A DNA stretch of 64,000 bases from Ectobius pallidus (Eukaryota > Arthropoda > Insecta > Blattodea > Ectobiidae). Made by a program: the position numbers and the translations under genes. Of this stretch, positions 1 through 14,600 are shown in pieces (the first letter of the stretch is position 1; each line of letters begins with the position of its first letter). The notes below the pieces were generated by a model. The model was not told the DNA's origin, did not search any database, and worked only from the letters and a program-made list of their open reading frames with translations. The stretch lies in NCBI GenBank assembly GCA_964059195.1, contig CAXKWD010000005.1:139277686-139341685 (forward strand), written 5' to 3'.

Positions 1-1046
1 TATTAATGTAGAAAATATTGTACTACATAGGGCCTCTAAGTTTAGGAAACATCGTTTAATGAATTCAAATGTAGAATATTGGTATAAAATTTATAACCTT
101 TATGTTCTGAACACATCAAAAATAAATTTCTTTTTAGAATGTGTAACATGAACATTTCTGCCTTTAATATTGATCCTGAAATTTGGTTACAGTAATGATT
201 TTTAATATTAACCCTTGTAGTGCACAATGGCATAATGATTAACAGCATATTATGTGGCAGTATTAAATTGTAGGCCTAAATAGAGATGTTAAAAGTAAAA
301 AATTAAAAATTATCTATGGTTTGAAGAATTAAGTATATAATAATTTATGGTAATACTGATAAGTAAGGACTGGATTCTTAGATTTTTACCTGTTTTTTGC
401 CTTAGGCCTACTATCAAAACCAGAAACGCTTACACGCTTTCTTGAGTCATGTCCATAGGTTTCACATACATTAGTTCTGTAGTACAGTTTATACAATCAG
501 AGCTGAGCACTACATGCGTTGCAGGGGAAGGGAGGAGAAATAAGTGGGGATTGCTTCTCATGCACATTCCAGGGATTCACAATTGTAAGCTATTGTCCGT
601 CTGCACGAGGAAAGGTCTGCACCGTATGAGATTATCAGCGAGACTAAACTGTACACCCCTCAAATCGTTCTCCCACATAATGAACCTGGCCCGGTCTACT
701 GCACATCATGTTTACAGTGCTCACCTCTGATTGTACGTACTGTACCTAAAAAACACCCAAATGGGATATAGGCCTAAAAACCTAATTAACTCATTATAGG
801 TTTTGGTCATATTTATTAGCCTTTTTTGCTTCAAAATTGATATTTTGTGGATTCAGACAAAAAAAACTTTTGTTTTGAAAGTAAAACCACCTTTCTAATT
901 CTAATTAGTGAAACCCCTATTTAAAATAAAATATTATTGGTGTCCAGAAAAAATGTTGAACGGACTAATTTTACTGTCATTTTTGTTATTATAGATTATT
1001 AGTACAGTAAATAACAATTTTAAATAATTTTCTTCTATTGTTTCAG
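1..1046 (+). other. SMC2 intron, 5' part; no feature recognised
   Basis: AT-rich intron sequence upstream of the first visible exon. The short open frames here (for example 449-730) resemble no protein I know and have random-looking composition. I see no repeat boundary. Confidence 0.6.
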
Positions 1047-1157
1047 ATTCTCTCTATGATTGAGGAAGCTGCAGGAACAAGGATGTATGAAAATAAAAAG
1101 CAGGTGGCTATGAAGACCATTGAAAAGAAAGATGCAAAGCTCAGAGAACTGAACATG
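1047..1157 (+). CDS. SMC2: SMC2 exon: end of N-terminal ATPase lobe
   Basis: 37 codons, phase 0 at both ends, beginning [15 protein letters not shown]. The acceptor is tttcag at 1041-1046 and the donor gtactt starts at 1158. This block follows the ATP-binding half in all SMC2 proteins and leads into the coiled coil. It is the first SMC2 exon visible; earlier exons lie outside the window. Confidence 0.95.
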
Positions 1158-4100
1158 GTACTTTACTTAATCTCTTATGTTTAACTCTTAGATTCAGTTC
1201 ACTAAACCAGAAGATGTACAGTTATGGGAGGAAACATATACAAGGCAGGAAGTCAGTATATTGTGAATGATGCTCTGTTTTATGCACAATTGACTTATTG
1301 TCTCTTCCTCACATGTTGTTTCTATTTAACCTCCCATCTTTCTTTTTTCTGTTCTTTCGCCTCTTTACTTTCTGCTTTATCTTTTTTCTGCTGCTTATTA
1401 CATCTATAAAGTGAAGGTAAAGATCCTCTTAATTTTCTTATCGGTACATTTTTATTTCCCATGATAGAGCTCCAAACCAGGTTCAAACTTTCTTCTAATC
1501 CATAGTTCAAGGTGTTACCACAAGACCAAGTAAGGCGTTTGAAGATTTAATTGAGAGACTTAAATTAAATATAGAATTACACATGCTATACTCAGGTTTT
1601 CAATAGCCTCCAAGAAAATGTATGTCAAGGTTTCCCTTTTCAGCTAGGGTTAACATACAAGAGTTGATTTTTTTAGTAGTGAAAACTATTTTATTTCTGC
1701 ACTTATAGCATTATGTACATGGTTCTAGCTTTTTTAGGCCTCGATGTAATCACCACCAATGCATACAACATGTTCCCAGCGATGCAGAAGTCTTTGGATC
1801 CCATTGGCACTGCCTAATCTGTTGATGGTGTGAAGAGAGCAGTAGGTTACTTGTAAAACATGATTGGTATGGTGTAATCTTAAAACATACCATTCCCTCA
1901 AGGCAGAACGTTATTGCGGAGTACTACTGCTTGTTTTTGCAAAACAACCTGCGAGCAGCTCTAAAAAGAAAACGTCAACACTTCACGGATAATCCATCCA
2001 TCATTCTGCATGACAACACTAGGGCGCATTCAGTAGGAGTTGTGTCTGAACTGTTCAATCGCTGGGGCTGGGAGGTAATCTATCACCCTCCTTTCCAGAT
2101 TTAAGTCCCTGTGACTTTGATGTAATCCTGAAGATGAAGAAACCACTTTGTGGGATTTGTTTTCATATGGTTGAAGATGTTTTACAGGCAACCAACCGCT
2201 CTCTTCACACCATTATCAGATTAGGCCGTGCCAACGGGATCCGAAGACTTTTGCTTCGCTCGGAACATGTATATAAAACTATAAAACTTAGAACCATGTA
2301 CATATGCTATGTATGGAGAAATAAAATAGTTGCCAGAACTAAAAAAACAACCCTTGTATGTCATGGTTTTCACAGACAGTCCTTGTGTTACTATTGTGGC
2401 TTTTAAGTTTTCTGTTTAGACTTTACTCATACTCTACCAGATGTCTGACAGTATAGGACTGAAGTTTGGCAGTTGAACATAGATGAGGATGATGAAAAGA
2501 TCCCCAAAACATGTATTAGTATCATTAAATTGATGTAATTAAACAGTGAAGCAACTATAATAAAATTAATTATAATATGAGTTGAACTAGGACACTTAAG
2601 TTTCACTTACCAACAATTTGGTAGTACATGTTTCAAGAACCATCGTCCCCATTCAACTCATATTATAGTTATTTTATGTTACTGGTAACCATATAAAAAA
2701 ATGAAGCAGTGAATGTTTGTTCAGATATGTGTTAATCAATTTGATGTTTATTATTTATTAGTAATTAAGCCCATTTTTCACGAAAAGAACTTATAGCTTT
2801 ACGTGCATGTATATTATCATTATTGGTTCCTAAAATCTATGAATATGCAATACATTTAAAACCTCAACTTTTTGTAGGTTTTTTGTAACTTGAATAGGAT
2901 CACATAAATATATATGTATACATGGTGAATTAGAACTACACCAACAAACTTTCACAAGTTGTTTAAAGATGTTTTCTGAGTGATTTGATACAAGGAACCC
3001 CCCGATACGATGTGGTAAGAACATTCTCTTCAGTTTTATAACCAATTTCCATGAAGAGAATTTCATACATAATACACCTATATTATACTAAGAGGCAATT
3101 CTTTTGGGGGGGGGGGCAGAGGAAGTTATGTTAGTTTCACATCAGATTTCTTATTTTCCATGCCGCTTATAAACCCCCCTCCCCATATTTTTACTGCTAT
3201 ACAACTGAATCATAACCTACAAATTTCCTAAAACTAAAACTCCATGGCGCTACATCCCTAAAGGGACTAACAGGATACAAATTCATAATACAAACATTTT
3301 TTAAATTTAAATCCTCCTGTTTAGGTATGATTGAAACTGTGACAGACAAACATGAAAGCTGAAAATTCCAGAAATGATCTCCCTCCTAATTATTTAACAG
3401 TTTTTTAAGAACGGTCAGGCACATGAAACCTAAGGAGTTTTTCTTTAGGGGTAATTTTTGAGATTTTTTTTTTATTAGTGCATGTGTAAGACAATAAAAT
3501 GACAGGGATGCAACATTAAGGAAATCTTGTTAAAGAAGTTTTAAAAAGAAGATTTATGATTTGTGTTGGTAACATTGTTTTGAACCGTTAGCAACAGAAT
3601 GGAGATGAAAACTTTTCTATTAAATTTTTGCAGATTCTTTTTGATTAAATTTCAACTTTTTGTTACAGGTTATAAATGAAGAAATTAGTCCAAAGCTGCA
3701 GAAGCTGCAGGATGAACGATCTCAGTATTTAGAGTACCAGAAGGTGCAGAGGGAGCTAGAACACCTATCACGCTTTTATGTAGCTTGGCAGTATTATTCT
3801 GCGGAGGTAAGATATGAACTTTTTAAACATCGACTTAAGTGCTTAGTTAACCATATATCACATATGATTGATATGTGACTGCTTGAATGGTCAGTTAGAT
3901 TTTTTTTAAAGTCTTAGAAAGGAGGCTCTCCACATGATCAGATAAGATCACAAGCATGTAAATCTGTTCTCTTTTCAAGGACTTAGGAGACAGTGAGTGG
4001 TGCACCATTATTTTTTCCTAAGATGGTACATTAAAGACTACCATTCATGATAAACCAGTACTTAAGTGTTGCATAAGAGATACAAGTTTCAGAACACATT

Positions 4101-5566
4101 TTTGAGCAATGCGTTTATTATCACGGTTATTAACAAGGCACACATTCATATCTGAGTGAGCAAGATGGAACTATGTGATGATGAGCGCAGCGCAATGGAG
4201 GGGACTCGCACTGCTGAAAACACTTTGCGTCAGCCCTTACATGTGATTTGCTGTGAAGGAAAACATTCCCCATTTCCAAAACACTTTACTTTCCACTGAC
4301 TAATTTAGGTGGCAGCCAGAACATCACAAGTTAGAAACTCTAGTCAGTGCAGTGCTAAAGTGGCTGTGGGAAAGATTGGTAGGGCTCATGCAGAATAATG
4401 GCAAGCTTGGATGCCGACAGAGTTTGTTATATATTGCATTTGCAAGAAACCTTTTCAGTTTAGGGAAAAAAAAACATTAAAATTAATTCTTTTTGCTATT
4501 TATTTTATTTCATATAGAACAGTTATAAATTAACTAAATATCAGATGGAAATAGTTTTGAAGCATTCAGGTCTACCAGCATCTGTTTAGCCTATTAAAAA
4601 TAGGTGTTAAACTATATTTAACACAAACTAAAAATCTCTTTGTTTAATTACCGTATTGGCCCGAAAATAAGACGACCTCGAATATAAGACGACCCTGAAT
4701 TTTTGAAGGGTAGTTACGGGGGGGGGGGAAACTTATTAGTACATTTTGCTTCACATAAAACAGAATTTTGAAGTTCATGTCGTAACTTCTTCTCTCGCCT
4801 TTATTTACGCATTGAGACAATGAAGATGCTTTCTTTTCTACATCGTCTGCCATGACTGGTGGTCAAACAAAAGATTTACGCGTAGATAATAGAGACGCGC
4901 AGGCAAGTAACAGTGCAGTCAGGATTAGAAGGTCCTGGTGAAGTACAAACAGAAGCACGAAGTCGGGAAGAATTAATTCGGTAAAGTTCGTGAATTTCCA
5001 CGCGGCTTTGACCTTGGGTCGGACGCACGTCATTTGCTTGGGGATACCCGCTGCATCGCCGCTGCCCACGTGCACAGCTGCATTCAGAAATGGAGAGTTG
5101 TTGAGTCTTAGGCTGCGCGTATAAGAAGAGTATAGTTTTTAAAAGCACATTTTCAGGGAAAAACATCGTCTTATATTCGGGCCAATACGGTACATAGCAG
5201 TAAATTGGTGCAAAAACACTCCACTGGGTTAATGTGCGTTAACCTGAAATGCTGGCTGAATTTATAATAGATTGTTCCTTATTTTGTAGCAAACCAGTGC
5301 AAAGGCAACAGACAAACTTCAAGAAACTCACAATAAGATCGCAACCATCAAGCAGAAGATGAAAGATGGAGAGAAAGAAATAATAGAACTGGATGAGCAA
5401 GTTCAGAAATTGAAAGCAGCAAAAAGTACGGTAAGTTGGTCATTAATGTAATTTCAAAAGTGTATTGCTGGAATTATGTATTCTCGGTTGAGAGATCGGT
5501 ATTGTTTTCAGCATAGCAGTACTTCTATTCCATGAAAGTATAGATAATACCTAGGTACTTTAGTTA

Positions 5567-5600
<34 letters not shown>

Positions 5601-5631
5601 TGTTTTTATTATTTAATTTTTAATTTTTCCA

Positions 5632-5662
<31 letters not shown>

Positions 5663-8600
5663 TATACACAAATACTGTATAATGTAATATGTTATTATTT
5701 AAACTTATATTATCCTTCTTAAAAATTGGGTGTAATAAACCACTGAAGAAGTTTGAAACTCAGAATCTTGAATTTTAAATTTCCATTTTGCAAAATTCGT
5801 TTGGTGTTGAAAGAGCATCCAGTTCAAACTCAGAGTTTGCTTTTTTGATGTTGAGTAATTTATTTCTGTATATAATTGAAGAATCTGACATCTTGAAATG
5901 AAAAATCTTTTTGTTAGAACATCCCACTGACAGTATTAATTACGGTATATTATATGTTACACTTTCCTGACATCAGTAAGAAAAGAAAACAGACGTTTCT
6001 GAGTACATTTTCATGAAATGAATGCTTCAGTATTCCTGTACGGGCAAGCTGAGAGCAAGCGGACTGTATGACAAGATTCATAGGAAGTAACACTTCTTGA
6101 AATTGAGACTTAAACTATAATTAGATAAGCCAAACTTGCCCAATACATTTTAGATAAATTTCTCTGGTATGTAACAATTTATTGTCACAACAACAATACA
6201 TACATCATGCTCAGTTCATAAATTCTTGATTTCTTGGACGTGTATAATATTATTATTCATAAACACTGATGAACTTGTAGATATCACAATGTTTAATACA
6301 AATTCCTTTGTTAAAGGTCATAAATATCTTTGAGATGGCTTAATCAGTTTGATCAAAACCACAAATATATTAGTTCAATGATGAAATTACGTCCAAATTG
6401 TTCCTCAAATAAATTAGGTAGTAAATGACGTACCTTTGAATTGATTAATACCACCTTTTGATAGTTGATACAGATGTTAGCCTGAGATCTTGCAACGCCA
6501 ACACCAAAATGAAGAAGACCCGATGAAACACACGATGGGTGATAATAGTCCTTAAATCGTTCGAAGTCTTCAGAATCAATAAGGCATGTGAAACCTTAAT
6601 GTGAATAGAAGAGCTGATTGCTTCAGCTATTGAAAGTAAACCACCAGATCTATCTGATAGGTAAATAATGGCATTGATAAGCCAAGAAGAAAACTCATGT
6701 CCTTATGAGTAGTAGTTGAATTGATTACAACGAAGAATAGGCATTTAAAGCCTAGAAAAACTAATGTCTTTATGAGACACAGTTAACTTGAATCGATGAA
6801 GAAGGAGAAAGAAGCTAAAGATAAACCTTATTGGCTATCAAAACAATATAATAAAAATCTCCAGTCTCTGATTGGATGCAAGACATAAAAAGAATAATTT
6901 TGATATTACAATACCCATACATAACAACTATTTGAAATTCATTTGTTCAATAAATAAAAAAAAACAAGATAGCAAGCAAGGCCTGCTAAAAACGAATTAC
7001 AGAAACATGACCTACTAAACTAAAACATAACGGAACATATTGCCCGCAAATTATGACACTTGAGGCATAATTTAAAATTACATGTGGAGTTATGTTTAAA
7101 AAAATAAATAAAGAAGAGAGGAAAAAGAAATAAAAAATAAAACAAACATGAGAACAAATAATTAAAATGAATTGAAAAATATATGAACAAATGCAGAGAA
7201 TGACTAAACTATTTGTCATCTTCTGAAATTGGCAATGGCGCCAATTTAATGATAGGACGCACATAAGAACCCGTGGCAGTCCGAACTGTTGCAATCCGAA
7301 CAAGACCGTCCTTGCCAGGGTGAATCTGGTGAATAATGCCCAATATCCATCTCTGAGGAGGGACATTATCATCTATGATTAGCACTGGTGTGCCAATAGA
7401 TACATTGTCTTGGACCTTGGTCCATTTAGCACGTCGTTGCAGGGTAAGTAAGTAATCTTTGGACCACTTTTTCCATAGATTAATGTTAAATTGGTGTAAG
7501 GCATCCCAACGTGAACGTAAAGTATAACCACCTGTCAAATCAGGGCTAGAAATAGATATTAAAGGCTTTCCTACAAGAAAGTGACCAGGTGAGATATAAG
7601 CGAAGTCATCTATATCCTCATTTAGTGGAATTAGAGGACGGGAATTCAGTAATGCCTCAACCTGGATCAAAACTGTGCTAAACTCCTCATAAGTGAAGTT
7701 GAATGAAGATAGCATCCTTTTAAGATGGTACTTTATAGAGCGTACAGCTGCTTCATGCAAACCTCCCATGTGAGGAGAATTAGACGGCAAAAAATGCCAA
7801 AGAACATTCAAATGAGAAGTAGCATCTTGCACTGATGATTGATGCTCTTCTGAATTTAGGAGTTCGCTAAGGTGATGAAGATCTGTGTTGGGTCATTCCA
7901 CCTCAATTCATCCAGGGCATGTAACCCTCCGGTCTCAGATTTTGATGAAAATTTGTAGTGTGGTTCCAATATGCATGAGAAACAAAGATCTGAATTTTTA
8001 GCTTCCTGTCTGTTATAGATTCGTAGATACACTTCTTTAAAAACATCGTGTTTTAGGAAGAATAGAGTCAGGACAGGAGTAGGTTTTGTGTGCAGACTGT
8101 TACATTTTTGCTTGTACCATGCCTGTGAATGTTAGCAGAACCATAACACATGATCATTCCAATGCAAAAATGACTGCTGAGTTCAAATCTGGTGTCAGAA
8201 TTTGTCTAACTCTTACAGAAATGTTGTTATGGGCATGTAAACTTAAAAATTGAAACTATAAAAAGGCAATCGCGCCTCCTCATAAAAACCATGATATCTC
8301 AAAAAGTAAACTAGATACAGCTGAATGCTTTGCACCATTGGAACGAGCAGGAAATTTCCATCTAGATAAAATAAAAAAACTTGTGGGACTTTGTTAGGTG
8401 AATTTTTTTTCTGCACATATGTAAAAATAGAATATTTGAGTATTGATTACATACATATGTTGAACAGAGTTTCCAGATAATTATGGAGCTACAGTCTTAC
8501 AAGCCAAAGTAATTCGGTGTTATAATCAGTTCTTACCATTAAGTGCACAGAAATCCATTACCACAATTATAACATTTTTACACGGTAAGTTAAACATAAT

Positions 8601-11600
8601 ATTTTTGGAGCAGACCTGATACATGACATTATATTAATTTGTTAACAGCTCAGTACCCAAATTATTAAGTGTGCTGCCAATCCAAATACATGAACCAATA
8701 GGTATGTCAGTAGTCACCTTCGAAGACAGACATCGTTGAGTAGAAACAAACATCCCTGTGCATGACAAACACATGAAATGTTGCAGATTGTACACAGTTT
8801 AGGTAGCTGTTTGCTTTTATTCATTCTGCTGTTCTTAGGCATCGAGTAAGGACGATGGAAGATTACAGTTTTGTTGAACTTGCGAATATCCACCTAGTTT
8901 ATGGTGCATGCAATGGCAATTCCACAGCTGCACAATGTCTCTATGCTGAGCGATATCCTGGTCAGCGTTTACAAAATCCTCGCACATTTGTTTCTGTTTC
9001 AAGTTCAAGGGCATCTACGTGACACATTTGGTGAAAATTGGATTGGCCGGGGTGTACCCATTGCATGGCCTGCTCGTTCTCCTGACCTTACCCCACTTAA
9101 CATTTAAAGAGTTTAGTGTATGAAACACCAGCTGTGTCAGAGGAGGATCTTGTTGCACGGATTCTTGTAGCTGACAACCAATTACAACATACCCCTGGAG
9201 TATTCCACCATATGAGAGAAGCAGTATTGTGTCATTGCAGATAGTGTATTGAAGCAGGAGGCCGCACATGTGAACAATATCTGTAAATGAACCTCACCAC
9301 AACCAGCTCAAATGGTCACCATACCTTCATTGTGTGTCAGCATGTTTCCATTCGAAGGTGACTACTGGTGTAACTATTGGTTTCCGGCCTATGGTTATAT
9401 AACAAAACAACTTTGTTTTGGTCAACTCTACAATCCATAGCAGTTTGTGTATGGAATTTTGCAACACCTTATATAAAAATAGACCACAGATGTAATTTTA
9501 GATAGGCCTATAGATGTGCTATACATCAAGTATTGATTATAAAAGATATTTATGAGTGGTGATAAGTAAATATTCACAGTTAATAGATATAATAACATGC
9601 CTATTACATTTGTAAGGACAATTTTAATTGGAGCTAACAGATGGTTGCACTGATTTATAACGATCTGTTACTCTATAATAGTTAGGCTACTTCGTCTTCA
9701 TGAAGTAGTAGGCCTAAGCATCACATTTAGTAGTACGAATTCGGGGTGCTACACTGATGTTCCAACTGAGGGCCGGGAAGGAATTTGTTACATAGAAGTC
9801 TTTGCAATTATATTTGTTCCATTTTTCCTGAATTTCAGCAGTACATTTACGGCAAGTCATCTTGTGATGGCATTGAAGATGCTGTCAAGATAACTGCCAC
9901 CAAGGCTAGAATGCAACAGCCGTACAAAAACAAATACTGGAGTCAAAGCAGATGTTTGATTTCTGTAGCCAGCAGTTCTCAAAAATTAAATTTCAATTTA
10001 TATCTGCAGCAGAAGTGGAAAATGTTCACAAACTGCAGAGTGAAAAATCCAAAGCAGCAAGTAGGGTTGCAGGAACATAAAGTTTTCATCATTTCATACC
10101 TCTATCATGTAACATTTTGGGAGCGAAACGTCTGAGCACAGATGATCATTTGTCTTTAGTCTTCCAGTTTTCAGATGCAGAACTTACAGTACATGAAACT
10201 GTAAAACTAAACAGTTTTGTTTGTTGTGTATAGGACAAAAAATGGTATATTGGTTTAGTTAATGAAGTAGATACAGATGAAGGAGATGCAAGTGTAATAT
10301 TCATGCATCCTAATGGCCCATCTACATCATATCATTGGTCAGAGAAAGAAGATAAGTGCTTGGTTCCATTCAGTCACATCTTACTACATGTACCCATTCC
10401 AGATACTGCAACAGGTAGACAGTACCACATATCTGATAAATGACATCTGTGGTCTATTTTTATATTTGGATTGGCAGTACACTTAATAATTTGGGTATCG
10501 AGCTGTTAATAAATTAATGTAATGTAACAGGTCTGCTGCAAAAATATTATGTTTAACTTACCGTGTAAAAATGTTATAATTGTGGTAATGGATTTCTGTG
10601 CACTTAATGGTAAGAACTGATTATAACACCGAATTACTTTGGCTTGTAAGACTGTAGCTCCATAATTATCTGGAAACTCTGTTCAACATATGTATGTAAT
10701 CCATACTCAAATATTCTATTTTTACATATGTGCAGAAAAAAAATTCACCTAACAAAGTCCCACAAGTTTTTTTATTTTATCTAGATGGAAATTTCCTGCT
10801 CGTTCCAATGGTGCAAAGCATTCAGCTGTATCTAGTTTACTTTTTGAGATATCATGGTTTTTATGAGGAGGCGCGATTGCCTTTTTATAGTTTCAAATTT
10901 TAAGTTTACATGCCCATAACAACATTTCTGTAAGTGTTAGACCAATTCTGACACCAGATTTGAACTCAGCAGCCATTTTTGCATTGGAATGATCATGTGT
11001 TATGGTTCTGCTAACATTCACAGGCATGGTACAAGCAAAAATGTAACAGTCTGCACACAAAACCTACTCCTGTCCTGACTCTATTCTTCCTAAAACACGA
11101 TGTTTTCAAAGAAGTGTATCTACGAATCTATAACAGACAGGAAGCTAAAAATTCAGATCTTTGTTTCTCATGCATATGGGAACCACACTACAAATTTTCA
11201 TCAAAATCTGAGACCGGAGGGTTACATTTCACTTTTTTTCTGGATGAATTGAGGTGGAATGACCCTGTTAGCACCTACAAAATTAGTTCCATTATCCGAA
11301 GTGACAGAAAACGGGAGACCTCTACGCCCTGTAAAGCGAGAAAAAGCCGCAAGAAAGGCACGGGAAGTAAGCGCCGTGACAAGCTCAATGTGGATGGCCT
11401 TAGTGGACATGCACACAAATATAGATAAATATGCCTTGATAGAGGTCTTAGAACGAGGACCACCATACTTAATGGTAAATGGGCCTGCGTAGTCAATGCT
11501 AACATTCGTAAATGGGGGTATGGAATTAACTCGAGAGGGAGGAAGGTCAGCCATCTTCTGCTGCAATGACTGAGCCTTAAAACGAAAACAAATGATACAT

Positions 11601-14600
11601 TTGTTTACAACCCCACGAACAACCTTCCTAATGGAAGCTATCCAATATTTTTCTCTTACATGAGCAATGATAGATTGTAAGCCTGCATGATGCAGTTTAC
11701 GATGCGTGAATTCAATGAAGTTTTTAGTAAACTTATGAGATGAAGGTAACAGAATCTGATGTTTAATTTCGAATGGCAAGGCAGAATGCTTGAGGCGTCC
11801 GCCTATGCGAAGAAGGCCATTCTCATCAAGGAATGGTGAAAACTGCAATACTTTGCTAGTAGTAGGTATGGCTTGTCCTGAGGACAAACATTTCATCTCT
11901 GTCGAATAAGCCTGAAGTTGTACCACTCTGATACAATATCTGAGGGCCTTGTCAAGTTCAAGAGGCAACAATGGACCTTTAATAATGGAATGAGGATTAC
12001 GGGTCCTATCAATAAACCTTAATACATAGGCCATGATTCTTAGAGTTTTTAGGTGCTGAAACTCTAAAATCTTAGAGTTCATTTCAAAATTCCTTGATTG
12101 AATTATAGCTACTCGCTTAACTTCTGGTAATGGAGTAGGAACAACAAGTGGGCTATTGCCTGGCCAATCAGATTGAGGAGTACGAAGCCAATTTGGACCT
12201 GACCACCAAAGCTGATTATTTATGAGGTCAGAAGGCAAAACACCTCTAGAGATAAGATCGGCTGGATTATCCTTTGAGGATACATGGCACCATTCGCAGG
12301 TTGAGGTGAACTCAACAATATCCGAAACTCTATTTCTAACAAAAGTTTGCAGAGTATCAGGTGAACGAGATAGCCAGCATAGCACAATGCTGGAATCACT
12401 CCAGAGGAAAATCTTATCAATATTTAGGAGCAGCATGGGCAGAACCTTACGAATTAGAATGGCCAAAAGATGGGCAGCTAATAGCTCCAACCTAGGAATC
12501 GTGGTAGGCTTTACAGGCGCGATTCTAGATTTAGCGCACAGCAAGAAACTTTGAACATTGCTGGAGTGAGTATAAGAGCGCAAATACAAACAGGCTCCAT
12601 AGGCAGATTCACTAGCATCACAAAATCCGTGAAGCTGAATAGAACTTGAATCCTCCGATACTACCATGCGAGGTATAGCAATTTGCTCTATCATAGTCAA
12701 TTGACTGTGAATCCTTAGCCATTTATCAGCTACATCAGGAGGAATAGGCTGATCCCAAGAGGTAGTAGTCTTCCATAAAGACTGAAATATTATCTTGCAG
12801 TAGGCAACGATTGGAGATATAAGGCCTAAAGGATCAAAGATTGAAGCGATGCAAGATAACAACGTTCTCCTAGAGCATATCTTGAACGGTTTTGTGAAGT
12901 CAATAGAGATCTCTATTCTAAGCAAGTCATTGGATGGCTGCCAGATTAAACCTAAAGCCTTTATAGAACTGACTTCAGATTTACCGAATGTGCGGCTGTC
13001 TAAAGTCTCTTGTAAATGAAGAGGAATGTCCTGAAGCAATTCAGGAATATTTGAACTCCACTTTCGAGGAATAAAACCTCCCAAGGGCAACAATGATCGC
13101 AGTTGATTTACCGCTTCTTTAGCTTCAGCTAAAGTAGGACAAGTTGCAACTATGTCATCAACATAAATCGAACGATTAACAATAGTGCTGGCTAAAGGAT
13201 ACTTGGAACCTTCATCAATTGCTATTTGCTTCAGGGCCCTAGTAGCCAAGAAGGAGGCAGGGGCAGTGCCATATGTAACTGTTTTGAGATTGAACACCTC
13301 AATAGGTTTCGAAGGAGAATCTCTCCAAAGTATTTTTTGATAGATTTGATGATCTGGATGAATCATCACCTGCCTATACATCTTTTCAATGTCGGCAGTA
13401 AAGGCTATAGCATTGAACCTGAAGCGTAATAGGATGGAAAACAGCTCAGGATGGACATTAGGCCCAACTGCCAGAATGTCATTTAAAGATTTACCATTGG
13501 AAGACTTGGCAGAGGCATCAAACACCACGCGAAGTTTAGTCGTGGTGCTTGAAGGTTTCAGCACCGGGTGGTGAGGTATGAAGTAGTCAGAATTATTGTT
13601 GGAAACCTGACCAACAGATTCCATATGTCCCAAGTCAATGTATTCAGACATAAATTTCTTGTAATCCTCGGCTAATGCAGGATTAGAATGAAACCTCCTT
13701 TCAAGAGATGCAAATCTCAAATGTGCTTGGCGGTTGGTGCTACCCAAAGACTGGGGATCAGATTTAAACGGTAGCTTAACCACATATCTACCCTCAGAAT
13801 TTCTTTCAGTGTTCTGGGTGAAATGCACCTCACAATCAAACTCATTGGAATTAATAGATACATTAGAAATCCTTTCCAACTCCCAGAATTTAGTTAGCTG
13901 TTCACTGATTTCGAAATCTGAATTCAGAAAGGCTGAATAATGCGTATTTAAGGTATTAGATTGGCAAGATACATCATCAGGAAGTCCATTGCTAAAGTCC
14001 TTAGATTTATGAAGTGTAAGTTTGTTGGACCTACGAACAGACAACCTAGGAGAGGAAGGTTGGGGCAGCTTGCCCGCAAAGTACCAACCCAGTTGAGAGT
14101 TATGAATGATGGGTAGGTTAGGAGCAGAAATATTACCCACACAATCAATTTGCGAGAAAATCTCAATACCTAACAATAAGTCTACAAAGTTAGGTGTATT
14201 GAAATCAGGATTGGCTAGTTGAAGGTTAGGCGGAATGTTCCAGTTAGTGATATTAATTGGAGATCTTGGAAGTTTCGACTCTGAAATCTCCGGAACAACA
14301 AGAGCAACAGTATTACAAAACCATCGAGTTGTTCGAGACCTGATTTCTATAGAAGCAAGCTTATGGGTGCTTACTTTAGACGATAGTATTCCAGTCAGCC
14401 TTGCTTGCTGCTGACAAGGGGATAGTTTTAAATGTTTAAATAGCCTTTCACTGATTAAGTTGCAATCAGAGCCGCTATCTAAGAGGGCAGTGGCCTCTAC
14501 GGGTTGACCATACTTGTTTATCACAAACACATTTGCAGTAGGAAGTAAACAGCCTTGATGATTATGAGAGGCTGACATAATCCCTGCAGTATTAGATATT

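Larger units (their letters stand above)
7890..11265. mobile_element. DNA transposon with ~0.8-kb inverted ends and 4-bp target duplication (family X, copy 1)
   Basis: Ends begin GGGTCATTCCACCTC and are inverted. Flanks are TGTT on both sides (7886-7889, 11266-11269), a 4-bp duplication confirmed by the continuous BEL frame on either side. The inverted arms extend from the tips inward to about 8688 on the left (then resume after an insertion at about 9474) and to about 10440 on the right, so the element would fold into a long hairpin. The interior holds a decayed coding remnant at 9836-10442 and a nested mariner-like fragment at 8689-9473. The 4-bp duplication recalls the Sola superfamily, but I cannot assign it with certainty. 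Confidence 0.82.

Noticed and set aside
1322..1510. lysine/glutamate-rich minus-strand frame that could look like a coiled coil
   Set aside because: It arises from a TTTCTT-rich stretch in the intron; composition alone explains it.
6986..7372. 128-codon minus-strand frame at the end of element A
   Set aside because: It overlaps the real gag-pol frame in another phase and runs into the LTR; no family resemblance.
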